NCBI GenBank assembly: GCA_943369295.1 | Contig: CALRMU020000003.1 | Span: forward strand, 620,001-684,000 | Length of the DNA: 64,000 nucleotides | DNA from: JAKRSE01 sp943369295 | Lineage (GTDB): Bacteria > Armatimonadota > Fimbriimonadia > Fimbriimonadales > Fimbriimonadaceae | Reading direction: 5' to 3' | Part shown: positions 42,527 through 51,120 of the stretch, in pieces | How positions within the stretch are numbered: position 1 is the stretch's first letter | Layout: each line of letters starts with the position of its first letter | The notes under the pieces: model-generated | Database searches by the model: none | Seen by the model: the letters and a program-made list of their open reading frames with translations, nothing else | Told to the model about the DNA's origin: nothing | Program-made: the position numbers and the translations under genes

Positions 42527-42606
42527 GTGCCGAATCGGCTTTTACCCCGTTCTGGATTGATTTGCCCAGATTTGGCCCACTGGCTCAACGGATGGCAATT
42601 GTTAGG

Positions 42607-43242
42607 CTAGAGCTGGTCAGGCTGAAAAGGTTTCGATCTCAGATATGACAGCCAATCAAATAGAAGAGTTGTTGAGTTCACCTTTATCGACCTTACACTC
42701 CCATCCTCAAAGCCCAAAAGTCTTTGCCTAGGCATATGACACTTGTCTATATCTGTTCCGCAGTGCTGAATAATATCCTGCAAGCCTTGCGCTACTCCAA
42801 CGTCGCAGTAGGCATCACCAAGTTTCAACTTCAGCTCTCTTTTGTCACCTAATGGGCTGCCAATCAGGGCTACATTCGGGTTATCTGTCATTCCAAAACC
42901 CGCACAATCACTTTGATTTGCGTTCGCATATTCTGGTCGCCAGGCATAACTATAGATTCGGAAAGGATGACTGTTAGGTTTGTCCTGAGTCTGGTCACTT
43001 CGTGGATCTAGAAAAACTGAAGTCGGAAGGAGTTTTTGCATCACTGACGATCTGGGCCAGTTATCATGGTCGTTCCGATAGATCAGCGCCGCCTGAACAA
43101 TACTCTTCATGTTCTGGGCCGCAGTTGTCGAATATGCTGAGTGTTTCGCCGAACTGAGAACTGGAAATAGCAATCCAGCCAAAACTGTGATGATCAAGAT
43201 TACGACAAGGAGTTCAACTATTGTGAAGCCGACCCTTCTCAC
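42607..43242 (-). CDS. Divergent prepilin-type protein, locus B
   Basis: 211 residues. MRRVG precedes FTIVELLVVILIITVLAGLLFPVLSSAK, with Gly at -1 and Glu at +5. A Cys-containing C-terminal half (SDCAGFGM, YCDVGVAQ, QHCGTDIDKC) is followed by the tail FEDGSVRSIKVNSTTLLFDWL, which aligns with the tail of the locus A prepilin. Its start overlaps the stop of the four-helix membrane protein gene by 4 nt. It lies 80 bp upstream of the alpha-mannosidase gene on the same strand, and might be co-transcribed with it. Confidence 0.85.
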   Translation of the reverse strand: MRRVGFTIVELLVVILIITVLAGLLFPVLSSAKHSAYSTTAAQNMKSIVQAALIYRNDHDNWPRSSVMQKLLPTSVFLDPRSDQTQDKPNSHPFRIYSYAWRPEYANANQSDCAGFGMTDNPNVALIGSPLGDKRELKLKLGDAYCDVGVAQGLQDIIQHCGTDIDKCHMPRQRLLGFEDGSVRSIKVNSTTLLFDWLSYLRSKPFQPDQL

Positions 43243-43679
43243 GACGTCCTGACCTCATTAGTTGAGAGCTTCGGATAGATCGCCAAGTCAAGATGTCTAG
43301 CAAAAAATACACCTCCGATCAGGGAGAACAGAAACCCTGGCCAAGTGACTGACACTCCCTTTGCCAAGAGCACCAAAAAGTTTCCCGGCTGATAGCTTGC
43401 CCAAAAAAATCCAAGAGCAGCTAGGTGAATTGCGAAAGCAACCCCCCAAACATAATTGTAGTGCTTAGGGAACAGAAAAGACAGCATGTGAAGGAGACAT
43501 ATTGGCACCATAAACTCAGCGATCCTATCAATGTTCCAGAAAGGCACAATTGCCATGTTGTTGAGACCAATGGCAAGACTAGCAATGAGGTAGCCACAAG
43601 GACCAACGATGATCAGCCACAAAGTCCACCTTACTACTGGATTCAATTGTTCTGCCTGGCTCGCATTTTTAGGCATCAA
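43239..43679 (-). CDS. Four-helix integral membrane protein, locus B
   Basis: 146 residues with about four membrane helices (roughly 17-38, 50-70, 74-95 and 103-127) and short polar ends. No conserved motif or cysteine pair that would place it in the DoxX/MauE or DsbB families is seen, although the size and topology are similar. It lies 13 nt after the cysteine-rich gene and overlaps the prepilin gene, so the three form one transcription unit. Function unknown; a role in processing or export of the cysteine-rich protein is a guess from context. Confidence 0.65.
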   Translation of the reverse strand: MMPKNASQAEQLNPVVRWTLWLIIVGPCGYLIASLAIGLNNMAIVPFWNIDRIAEFMVPICLLHMLSFLFPKHYNYVWGVAFAIHLAALGFFWASYQPGNFLVLLAKGVSVTWPGFLFSLIGGVFFARHLDLAIYPKLSTNEVRTS

Positions 43680-43692
43680 ATTGTCCTGGCTT

Positions 43693-44007
43693 TCATTCCG
43701 GGATACAGGGGCACTGGGCCGTGGGGCAGTCAGGAACAGGGTTTGTCACGAATGTGCCGCAACCCCCATTGAATTCATCATCACAACTATAGTTCGCACT
43801 GGTGGAGCCGTTGCAACCCCAAGCGGCGACCTTGCTCTTGCCAAAATTCCATCGGAGGGTACTACAAATCTCACCCGGCTTTGACACTATATACATAACG
43901 GTACCACCACAGGTTTCCCAGTTTCCTCCACCACTTTGCGCCCTCACAACAAATATGCCTCCAACCAGCAATCCCGCAACAATACATCCAAAAATGATCT
44001 GTTTCAT
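43693..44007 (-). CDS. Cysteine-rich exported small protein, locus B
   Basis: 104 residues with a clear Sec signal peptide (MKQIIFGCIVAGLLVGGIFVV, cleavage probably after RA). The mature part of about 80 residues has 8 cysteines, in a pattern ending CPTAQCPC. Even cysteine number and small size suggest a disulfide-stabilised secreted or surface protein. A GAGGGGGG stretch lies about 14 nt before the ATG. It is the first gene of the unit with the four-helix membrane protein and the divergent prepilin. No known family is recognised, and no homology to the locus A cysteine-rich protein can be claimed by eye beyond composition. Confidence 0.65.
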   Translation of the reverse strand: MKQIIFGCIVAGLLVGGIFVVRAQSGGGNWETCGGTVMYIVSKPGEICSTLRWNFGKSKVAAWGCNGSTSANYSCDDEFNGGCGTFVTNPVPDCPTAQCPCIPE

Positions 44008-44174
44008 CTAAGCGAAACTTACCCCCCTCTCAGTGCACTTTCAACTATGACTGGGACCAATGAGACTTTGTGCCCATAAATCTTTACAGGTTTAAGCTAA
44101 GGCAGCTGTGACTACAGGTCAAATCACACCCATCTGCCGATTAATTCAGGAGTCCAGAGTGATATTCTCTGCCG

Positions 44175-47100
44175 ATGCTTTCCGCGCTTCTCATCTCGGC
44201 AGCTGCATCAGATGAACCCGCATTTCTTCGTTCCCCTGATATCCACGGAGACAAGGTCGTTTTCACCTGCGAAGGTGATCTATGGCTTGGCACAATTTCC
44301 ACCGGCTTGGCAGTCAGAATCACCCGCCATTCAGGGACTGAAGTCAACGCAAAGTTCTCTCCAGATGGCAGACAGATAGCCTTTTCGGCTGAATACGATG
44401 GCATTCAAGAAGCCTATGTGATGCCGACCGAAGGCGGAACCCCTAAAAGAATCAGCTACACAGCCGATTACGCCAGGGTGCAGGATTGGACTCCCGACGG
44501 CAAGTCAATCCTTGTTCGCGGACGCAGCCTCCCCCGCAGCTTCGGCCTTTTCCTTCTCCCCATCGAAGGCGGACCCGGCAGCAAGCTGCCCATCGAGTTT
44601 TCTGCCTGGGCTGGCTACGGAGAAACTGAAGCACAATTCGTCTTCACTCGATTCTTCCGAGATTCAGATGCCTGGTTCCACTACAAGGGCGGCATGCAGA
44701 ACCAGATCTGGTCAGCCAACCTAGCGGGCAAGAGCTTCAAGCAGATCACCGACGTAAAGGGCACCAACGAATTCCCCGTTATTGCCAAGGGCCAAGCTGT
44801 CTTCGTCAATGAAAACGACGCCAGGTTCCAAGTCATGTCGGTGCCCCTTGGCGGAGGCAGAGCCAAGGCACTCGGGTCAGCTTCCAATGTAGAAATCCGC
44901 GAGCTGGCTTCTGGCACCGGACTGGTGGTCTACGAAAAAGGCAGAGAGGTTGAGCTTCTGAATCCTGAGACAGGCAAAACCACCGAGCTTAAGTTCTCCC
45001 TTCATTCAGAGAAGCAGCACACGCTTCCCTACAGGGTCGAACCAGCCAGGCATATCGACAGCCTCAGCCTCTCCCCTAGCGGCAAGCGAGTTCTGGCAGG
45101 AGCCAGAGGCCAAATCGTTGATATGCCTGCCGGAGAAGGTGAAGCCAGGCTATGGAAATCTGAACCCGGCTCGCGGCTCAGGCACCCCAGAATGAGCCCA
45201 GATGGCAAGCTGGTGGCCTATATCAGCGATAAAACTGGCGAGCAGCAGCTTTACGTCTCAGACAAAAATGGCGGCAAAGAAAAAGCCATCACCAAGGATC
45301 TTAAGCGTCAGCTTGTGGCCCATACCTGGAGCCCCGACAGCAAGTGGATTCTGCTCTACGACAGCGAAATGAGGCTGCGGCTGGTCAACGTCGAAACAGG
45401 CGAAGACCGCCTCGTGAAGCAGGAGATCCAATCTTGGGGTCCACCTGCCACCTCATTCTCTCCCGACAGTCAGTGGATAGCGACAACCCAAACCGATGGC
45501 ATTTCTGGTCAATCGAGTCTGGCCTTCTATCACATCCCAACAAAAGAGTTTAAGGTCGTCGCCCATCCCCTCTCTTATGATGCGGCCCCTGCTTTCAGCT
45601 CCGACGGCAAACATCTTGTCTTTGTCAGCAGACGGACCTTCAATGTCAGCTGGGATTCCGTTCTGAATCAAATGAATACGGCCCCAGGCGCAAACGTCTG
45701 CCTGATGCTTCTGACCAAAGACGGAGTCAACCCCCTGGCTCTCACCGACCAGATTGAAACTGTCGGCCAGGAAGCAAAGCCTGCTGCAGACGCGGCAAAG
45801 CCTGCTGAAGCCAAGCCGGACGACAAAGCCACAAAGATTGACTTTGAAGGGCTTTACGATCGCGTCCTGACAGTTCCACTTCCAGCCGGAAGCTACAGCC
45901 AGGTCGAACTTTTGGGAACAAGGCTCCTTTTCGCCAATTCCGGAATGATCGGAGCCTATGATCTTAAGGCCAAGTCGACTGTGCCGATTACAGGTGGTGG
46001 CGGTTTTGAGCTGAGCGCAGACAGAACCAAAATGCTTGTCGGCAACAGAGTCGTTGATGTCAACGGAGTCAATGTTCCTGCCGGAGCCGGACAGGTTTCC
46101 GCTGGCGGATTGAGGCTTCAGATCAACCCCACGGTCGAATGGAAGCAGATGTATTGGGATGCTTGGCGTCTGCTCCGCGATTACTTCTATGTCGCCAACA
46201 TGCACGGAGTTGATTGGAAGGCCATCGGCGACAAGTATGCGGTCTACCTGGATTCGATCCGAAGTCGAGATGAGCTGGACATCCTTATCAGGTGGATGCA
46301 GGCCGAGTTGGGAACTTCTCACCAATATCTCTCTCCAGGCGACGAACGCATTCTTGGAACGCCGTCAGCCGGAGCCTTTTTGGGAATTGACGTCGAAGCG
46401 GCTGGCACCAAACTCAGGGTCAAAAAGATCTATCGCGGCGACGGCCTTCGGGACGACGAAAAATCTCCTCTAGCTGCACCTGGCATCGGCATGAAGGATG
46501 GCGACTACCTTCTCGCCGTCGCCGGAAACACTTTGACCAACAAGAGCAATTATCTTGAGCATCTGGCTGACAGAGCGGGCCAGACGGTTTCCGTCACCTT
46601 CAGTTCTTCTGCTGATGGTTCAAACCCCAAAACTGTCTTCGTCAAGCCAATCGGCAGCGAATCCAGAATCAGAAGGCTTGAGTGGGTTGAGCAGAATCGC
46701 CGATACGTAGAGAAGGCGAGCGGAGGCAAGGTGGGTTACCTTTACCTTGGAGCAATGGTCGACCAGGATGTCAGCGACTTCATCAAACAGTTCTATCCTC
46801 AGAGAAACAAGGAAGCCCTGCTAATCGACACCAGATTCAACAACGGAGGAAATGTCCAAAGCATCCTCAACCGAATCTTGGCAGAGCCCCTTACTGGCTT
46901 CTTCAACATGAGAGCTTCGGCTTCATCATGGAGCCGCCAGGGCGACTACTTCCTCGGCCCCATGGCCGTCGTGCAGAACGAGTTCAATGTTTCCTGCGGC
47001 GAAGAATTCCCCCACAGGTTCCGTGATCTCAAGCTGGGCGCTGTGATCGGCAGACGAACCTATGGCGGTGAAGTTGGTTCTGCTCCAGGCTGGCCCCTAG

Positions 47101-47339
47101 CGGATGGAGGCATTGTCAGCGTGCCGAACTACGGAATGTGGACTCCGGACGGAAAATGGGTGATTGAAGGACCAGGCGTGGACCCCGACATCGACGTAGA
47201 AAGCGATCCTAATGCCTTTGCCCAGGGCAAAGATCCACAGCTCGATAAGTCGGTTGAATGGCTGCTCGATCAGTTGAAGAAGAACCCGGTTAAGAGGCCC
47301 GTCCAGCCCGCTGATCCGGTGAGAATCAAAAAACCCTAA
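44175..47339 (+). CDS. Tricorn protease homologue
   Basis: 1054 residues with the full tricorn layout: beta-propeller repeats (about 15-600, with repeated FSPDGRQIAF, LSPSGKRVL, MSPDGKLVAYIS and WSPDSKWILL blades), the C1 helical domain, a PDZ domain (about 735-830) and the C2 catalytic domain. Catalytic residues can be placed: S715-H716 (ELGTSHQYL) and the nucleophile S940 in NVSCGEEFP, followed by GRRTYGGEVGS. Tricorn cleaves peptides released by proteasome-like proteases. A weak N-terminal hydrophobic segment (MLSALLISAAASDEPA) could be a signal peptide, which would place it in the periplasm. An Ala/Lys-rich linker (AAKPAEAKPDDK) separates the propellers from the rest. Confidence 0.92.
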   Translation: MLSALLISAAASDEPAFLRSPDIHGDKVVFTCEGDLWLGTISTGLAVRITRHSGTEVNAKFSPDGRQIAFSAEYDGIQEAYVMPTEGGTPKRISYTADYARVQDWTPDGKSILVRGRSLPRSFGLFLLPIEGGPGSKLPIEFSAWAGYGETEAQFVFTRFFRDSDAWFHYKGGMQNQIWSANLAGKSFKQITDVKGTNEFPVIAKGQAVFVNENDARFQVMSVPLGGGRAKALGSASNVEIRELASGTGLVVYEKGREVELLNPETGKTTELKFSLHSEKQHTLPYRVEPARHIDSLSLSPSGKRVLAGARGQIVDMPAGEGEARLWKSEPGSRLRHPRMSPDGKLVAYISDKTGEQQLYVSDKNGGKEKAITKDLKRQLVAHTWSPDSKWILLYDSEMRLRLVNVETGEDRLVKQEIQSWGPPATSFSPDSQWIATTQTDGISGQSSLAFYHIPTKEFKVVAHPLSYDAAPAFSSDGKHLVFVSRRTFNVSWDSVLNQMNTAPGANVCLMLLTKDGVNPLALTDQIETVGQEAKPAADAAKPAEAKPDDKATKIDFEGLYDRVLTVPLPAGSYSQVELLGTRLLFANSGMIGAYDLKAKSTVPITGGGGFELSADRTKMLVGNRVVDVNGVNVPAGAGQVSAGGLRLQINPTVEWKQMYWDAWRLLRDYFYVANMHGVDWKAIGDKYAVYLDSIRSRDELDILIRWMQAELGTSHQYLSPGDERILGTPSAGAFLGIDVEAAGTKLRVKKIYRGDGLRDDEKSPLAAPGIGMKDGDYLLAVAGNTLTNKSNYLEHLADRAGQTVSVTFSSSADGSNPKTVFVKPIGSESRIRRLEWVEQNRRYVEKASGGKVGYLYLGAMVDQDVSDFIKQFYPQRNKEALLIDTRFNNGGNVQSILNRILAEPLTGFFNMRASASSWSRQGDYFLGPMAVVQNEFNVSCGEEFPHRFRDLKLGAVIGRRTYGGEVGSAPGWPLADGGIVSVPNYGMWTPDGKWVIEGPGVDPDIDVESDPNAFAQGKDPQLDKSVEWLLDQLKKNPVKRPVQPADPVRIKKP

Positions 47340-47353
47340 TCGAAACACAGGGC

Positions 47354-47392
47354 ATGAAATTGGGCTGGCTCATTGAGCCAGCCCAATTTCAT
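47354..47392. terminator. Perfect 18-bp bidirectional hairpin
   Basis: ATGAAATTGGGCTGGCTC (47354-47371), loop ATT, GAGCCAGCCCAATTTCAT (47375-47392). With A/T-rich outer ends on both sides, it can terminate the tricorn gene and the convergent membrane protein gene. Confidence 0.8.
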
Positions 47393-47403
47393 ATGCTGGT
47401 CCC

Positions 47404-47967
47404 CTATCTGCCGTCCTTCGGTTCAGATTGAGCTGCCTCAGGTTCATCTTCGTCAGCCTCGACGGGATCAAACCTGCCCGCATCTGTCTTTCTCTCCAGC
47501 ATGATAAGAGCGACGTCTTTTGCACTAGGATCCATGCTCCGGATAAGAGCTGGCCAAACTAAAGCCGAGAGACAGCCGAATCCTATCAAAGCGACGAAGC
47601 CTGGATGAACGCCGGCAGGGACCGCCATAAAGGACCAAATCAGAAAGACACAGAAGTAAGCGGCAAGAGCCGCCGCTTGAGCCATGCGCCAAGGTGAGAA
47701 GCGATGGACGTCTCCTTTCAAGCGCATTTCTCTATCCGTCAAAGTACGGCTGCAGGCCTGAAGCACGAAGATAAGAAGGGTCTGAGTAAGCAGGTAACCC
47801 AAAACAAACCCCTCTCTCCCTGACGCAGGCTCATAGCCAAACAAATTTGCCTGAGCTCTCCCCGCCATGCTGACATCAAGATAGTAAAAGACCGTCATCG
47901 CGATGAGGAAGACGAAGATCTGCAGTATCCAATCTGTGATGTGCCTAGGGGTTACGGGACTGGCCAT
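47404..47967 (-). CDS. Four-helix membrane protein of unknown function
   Basis: 187 residues with about four membrane helices (roughly 12-32, 52-72, 90-115 and 118-138) and an acidic Glu/Asp-rich C-terminal tail (VEADEDEPEAAQSEP). No family is recognised. It stands alone: convergent with the tricorn gene across a bidirectional hairpin and divergent from the small lipoprotein gene. Confidence 0.7.
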   Translation of the reverse strand: MASPVTPRHITDWILQIFVFLIAMTVFYYLDVSMAGRAQANLFGYEPASGREGFVLGYLLTQTLLIFVLQACSRTLTDREMRLKGDVHRFSPWRMAQAAALAAYFCVFLIWSFMAVPAGVHPGFVALIGFGCLSALVWPALIRSMDPSAKDVALIMLERKTDAGRFDPVEADEDEPEAAQSEPKDGR

Positions 47968-48207
47968 AGCAATAAATACTACCTATTCCGCTTCTCGTAA
48001 GCAGAAATTTCAGGATCAAAGATAGACAAAACGGCTGTATCCGTAGTCTTCAAAACGATCCCTTTAGGGGGACCCTGTAGCAGAGAAGGATGCCTGAGGT
48101 GCAAAATGGTCGGCTAGAACGTTCTATCCGTTGAAGGATTCATCAAAGACGCTGAATTCCGAAAGACAGAACGGACTGCCAAGTCATTTAGGAGAAATAT
48201 CGACACA
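47968..48207. other. Intergenic region between divergent genes
   Basis: 240 bp that should contain promoters for the membrane protein (minus) and the small lipoprotein (plus). A CCCTTTAGGGGGACCC stretch near 48060 is the only notable sequence. No confident -35/-10 pair was found. Confidence 0.4.
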
Positions 48208-48375
48208 ATGAAGAATATCAAGTGGGCCGCGCTTTTCGTCGCAGCCATCAGCATTTTCGTCATCGCCGGCTGCGCCCCCTCTGAGCCCGCCGCCGACAAG
48301 CCAGCCGAAGGAGCTGCCGCCGCCGGAACCGAAGGCGCTGCTGCTGCCCCCAAGACCGAAGAAGCCGGCAGCTAA
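48208..48375 (+). CDS. Very small lipoprotein
   Basis: 55 residues: MKNIKWAALF, a hydrophobic stretch, and the lipobox VIAGC (cysteine at about residue 24). An Ala/Glu/Pro-rich tail follows with repeats of PAEGAAAAG and GAAAAPKTEE. It is predicted to be lipid-modified and anchored to a membrane, with a short disordered tail. GGAG is 13 nt upstream of the ATG, a long spacing. A terminator follows 11 nt after the stop. No family is recognised, but the lipobox and the terminator make it a credible gene. Confidence 0.65.
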   Translation: MKNIKWAALFVAAISIFVIAGCAPSEPAADKPAEGAAAAGTEGAAAAPKTEEAGS

Positions 48376-48385
48376 GTCAGCTTTT

Positions 48386-48434
48386 CACAGAAATCAGCCA
48401 GGCATGGGATTCATCTCAGCCTGGCTTTTCTGTG
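48386..48434 (+). terminator. Two-part hairpin terminator after the small lipoprotein
   Basis: Inner stem AGCCAGGC (48396-48403) / GCCTGGCT (48419-48426) and outer stem CACAGAAA (48386-48393) / TTTCTGTG (48427-48434), with TTTT inside the second arm. It lies across the extended frame upstream of gatB, which supports the internal gatB start at 48476. Confidence 0.65.
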
Positions 48435-48475
48435 TCCCACCCCTCTCACAAGGTACGATTCAGGCTCAAACGAGC

Positions 48476-49942
48476 ATGGCCGAATACATCCTCAGCGTGG
48501 GAATGGAAGTCCACGCAGAACTCAAGACCCGCAGCAAAATGTTCTGTGCTGACGAGGCAGTCTTTGGTGGCGAAGCCAACACCCGCATCAGCCCCCTTTC
48601 TTTGGGTCTGCCGGGCACCCTTCCCGTCCCGAATAAAGAGGCCATCGCTATGGTTCTCAAAACCGCTCTTGCCCTGAACTGCAAGATTGCGATGCACAGC
48701 GTTTTTCACCGCAAGAACTACTTCTACCCCGACCTTCCTAAGGGCTACCAGATCAGCCAGTACGGAGAGACGAACCCCATCGGCTACCACGGATGGCTGG
48801 ATATTCCGGATGGAAAAGGCGGCACAAAGCGGATCAAGATTCAGAGAGTCCATCTAGAGGAAGACACGGGCAAGCTGATGCACCTGCCTGGTGGCGGCAG
48901 CGGAGTCGACTACAACCGAGCTGGCGTCCCGCTTATGGAAATCGTCACGGCCTTCCCGCCCGACATTCAGTCTGCCGAAGATGCCAAGGAGTATCTCGTC
49001 CGCCTGAGACAGGTTCTTCTTTATCTAGGCGTCTGCGACGGAAAGATGGAGCACGGTTCGATGAGATGCGAGCCCAACATTTCGGTTCGACCTGTCGGCA
49101 GCGAGGTCTACGGCACCAAATCTGAGCTCAAGAACCTTAACAGCTTCACTGCCGTGCAGCTCGGCATCGAATTTGAGCGCAAGCGCATGATTGCCGCCCT
49201 CGAAGCGGGCGAGACCTTGAAGCAGGAGACCCGGGGCTGGAACGAGACCAAGCTGGAATCTTTTGCTCAGAGAATCAAGGAGACGGAGATGGATTACCGG
49301 TACTTCCCTGATCCTGACCTGGCTCCCCTTCAGTTCGACGAAGACACAGTCGCAAGAGTCAAAGAGAATCTGCCCGAACTGGCTCTCAGCCGACTCAACC
49401 GCTACATGAACCAGTACGGCCTGAGCTACTACGATGCCGACCGCCTGACCGAAGAGCGTTCCTGGTCTGACTTCTTTGAAGCCTGCATGCTGGAAGGCGG
49501 CGAGGCCAAGGCAGTCTGCAACTGGATGAACGGCGATTTCTCTCGTCTTCTCAACGAGACTGGCCAGGCCGTCGGAATCGAGGACAGAGAAGAATCAAAG
49601 ATTACTCCTGCTCACATGGTTGAGCTCACCAAGATGATTGCATCCGGCGAGATCTCAGGAAAAATCGCCAAAGAGGTCTTCGAAGACTGCTTTAACTCGG
49701 GCAGCATGCCGAAAAAGGTAGTGGAAGCCAAGGGCCTCAGCCAAATCAGCGATGAGGGAGCAATCACTCAAGCCGTTGTCGACGTCCTAAAAGAGAACCC
49801 CGGCCCTGTCGAACAGTTTTTGGGCGGCAAGGAAGGAATCATGGGTTTCTTGGTAGGACAGGTCATGAAGAAAACGCAGGGCAGAGCCAACCCACCCATG
49901 GTGCAGGGCGAGGTAAGAAAGCAGCTTGAGGCAATGAGATGA
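48476..49942 (+). CDS. gatB: Aspartyl/glutamyl-tRNA(Asn/Gln) amidotransferase subunit B
   Basis: 488 residues. Component of GatCAB, which amidates mischarged Glu-tRNA(Gln) or Asp-tRNA(Asn). The N-terminal VGMEVHAELKTRSKMFC, the FHRKNYFYPDLPKGYQISQY signature and GVDYNRAGVPLMEIVT are diagnostic; the C-terminal GatB/YqeY helical domain is complete. The ATG at 48476 is preferred because the longer frame, from 48404, runs through the preceding terminator and adds a non-conserved piece. gatA and gatC are not adjacent. A lipoprotein gene follows with 4-nt overlap. Confidence 0.96.
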   Translation: MAEYILSVGMEVHAELKTRSKMFCADEAVFGGEANTRISPLSLGLPGTLPVPNKEAIAMVLKTALALNCKIAMHSVFHRKNYFYPDLPKGYQISQYGETNPIGYHGWLDIPDGKGGTKRIKIQRVHLEEDTGKLMHLPGGGSGVDYNRAGVPLMEIVTAFPPDIQSAEDAKEYLVRLRQVLLYLGVCDGKMEHGSMRCEPNISVRPVGSEVYGTKSELKNLNSFTAVQLGIEFERKRMIAALEAGETLKQETRGWNETKLESFAQRIKETEMDYRYFPDPDLAPLQFDEDTVARVKENLPELALSRLNRYMNQYGLSYYDADRLTEERSWSDFFEACMLEGGEAKAVCNWMNGDFSRLLNETGQAVGIEDREESKITPAHMVELTKMIASGEISGKIAKEVFEDCFNSGSMPKKVVEAKGLSQISDEGAITQAVVDVLKENPGPVEQFLGGKEGIMGFLVGQVMKKTQGRANPPMVQGEVRKQLEAMR

Positions 49943-50532
49943 AGCGACTCCTGATCGGCCTGCTCTTCTGCACCTTGGCCATGGCTTGTTCTGCCCAGCC
50001 AGAACAGCCCAAAACGAGCCTGGCCAAGCCAAAGCCAGTAGAGACAGGTCGATTGGGAGAAATTTTCAGCGGCTATCAAGACAGGATGGGCGATCAGATT
50101 GACAATGATTTCGAAGAAGGCGACTTCCCCAGAATCATCAATCTTCTTAAAGTTCAGGCAGATATTGATCGAAACGGCTACGAAACCTGGACTGACCTTA
50201 TTTGGATGCTTGGCAACGTGGAACTCTACGATGAGCAGATCGCGACCGCCAGACAGTTTCGAGAGTTCAACCCAAACAGTTCCGATGCCTGGTATCCAGA
50301 AGCTGAGATCTACTTCCTAAAGAGATCTTCTCTCAAGGTGATTCCAATCATGGAAGAAGCCTTGAAGCTGCCTGGCAAACACCACCCCAACAGCTACCGA
50401 ATTCTGGCTCTTTCCTGGAACAGACTAGGCTTCAAAACTGAGGCGATAAGGGTCTGGGAATCCATGCTCAAAACCTATCCAGATGATGAAAGAGCCAGGG
50501 TCCAGTTGGAACGGCTAAAGAATGGCAGTTAG
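49939..50532 (+). CDS. TPR-like lipoprotein
   Basis: 197 residues. MKRLLIGLLFCTLAMAC is a lipoprotein signal (lipobox LAMAC, Cys17). A helical repeat region follows: FPRIINLLKVQADID, ETWTDLIWMLGNVELYDEQIATARQF, DAWYPEAEIYFL, SYRILALSWNRLGFKTEAIRVWESMLKTYPDDE. The last units match the tetratricopeptide pattern, used for protein-protein contacts. Its ATG overlaps the gatB stop, so it is co-transcribed. Function is unknown beyond a probable scaffold at the membrane. Confidence 0.75.
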   Translation: MKRLLIGLLFCTLAMACSAQPEQPKTSLAKPKPVETGRLGEIFSGYQDRMGDQIDNDFEEGDFPRIINLLKVQADIDRNGYETWTDLIWMLGNVELYDEQIATARQFREFNPNSSDAWYPEAEIYFLKRSSLKVIPIMEEALKLPGKHHPNSYRILALSWNRLGFKTEAIRVWESMLKTYPDDERARVQLERLKNGS

Positions 50533-50807
50533 TGGCAGACTGCGTTCTGCAGATTAAGGTCGTCCCGCGATCATCGCAGCGAAAAGCTGTCTTGCAGGAT
50601 GATGGAATCGTCAAGGTTTGGGTCACTCAGGCACCCACAGAAGGTCAAGCCAACGAAGGGGTGATCAAGACTCTTGCTGAGATCCTGAAGGTTGCCCCCT
50701 CTAGAATCCAGATCATAAAGGGGGAAACCTCTCGGTCAAAAACCGTCAAGCTGATTGGGCTCGATTTGGACGAAGCTCTCAGGCGAGTCCGAAATGAGCC
50801 ACAGTGA
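50532..50807 (+). CDS. DUF167/YggU-family protein
   Basis: 91 residues matching the YggU family: CVLQIKVVPRSSQRKAV, the hallmark APTEGQANEGVIKTLAEIL and the KGETSRSKTVKLIG segment. The family is widely conserved but its biochemical role is not settled. The GTG start shares one base with the previous stop (TAGTG). The end overlaps the convergent DUF5658 gene by 29 nt. Confidence 0.88.
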   Translation: MADCVLQIKVVPRSSQRKAVLQDDGIVKVWVTQAPTEGQANEGVIKTLAEILKVAPSRIQIIKGETSRSKTVKLIGLDLDEALRRVRNEPQ

Positions 50808-51120
50808 ACCAGGTGCACCAAACAAAGATGTAGGTGAAAGAGCCAGCCAGGGCCGCCCTTCTTACGAAGACCAAGTTCTTCTGAGCGTGTCTAGCCATCA
50901 TCACCCAAGCAGCGATGAGGGTCAGAGCTTTGACCGCGGAGAAAAGAAGTTCGCTCTGCTCGATGAGTGGCTTCATCAGAGGGTTGAGTTCTGTGATCAA
51001 CCCCATGTGGTGTAAGACAGCGGTGGAGATGAGGTCGGCGAAACCGACAAACATCAAAAGTCCGATTGCCCTTGTGGGCATAATCGCGCGACGCAGCTGC
51101 TGAACTTTAAGGCTGTTCAT
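50779..51120 (-). CDS. DUF5658-like small membrane protein
   Basis: 113 residues with three membrane helices. The segment FADLISTAVLHHMGLITELNPLMKPLIEQ (about 27-54) is characteristic of the DUF5658 group, whose function is unknown. Its start overlaps the PBP4 gene end by 14 nt, so it is probably translated from the same transcript. It converges with, and overlaps, the YggU-family gene. Confidence 0.7.
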   Translation of the reverse strand: MNSLKVQQLRRAIMPTRAIGLLMFVGFADLISTAVLHHMGLITELNPLMKPLIEQSELLFSAVKALTLIAAWVMMARHAQKNLVFVRRAALAGSFTYIFVWCTWFTVAHFGLA

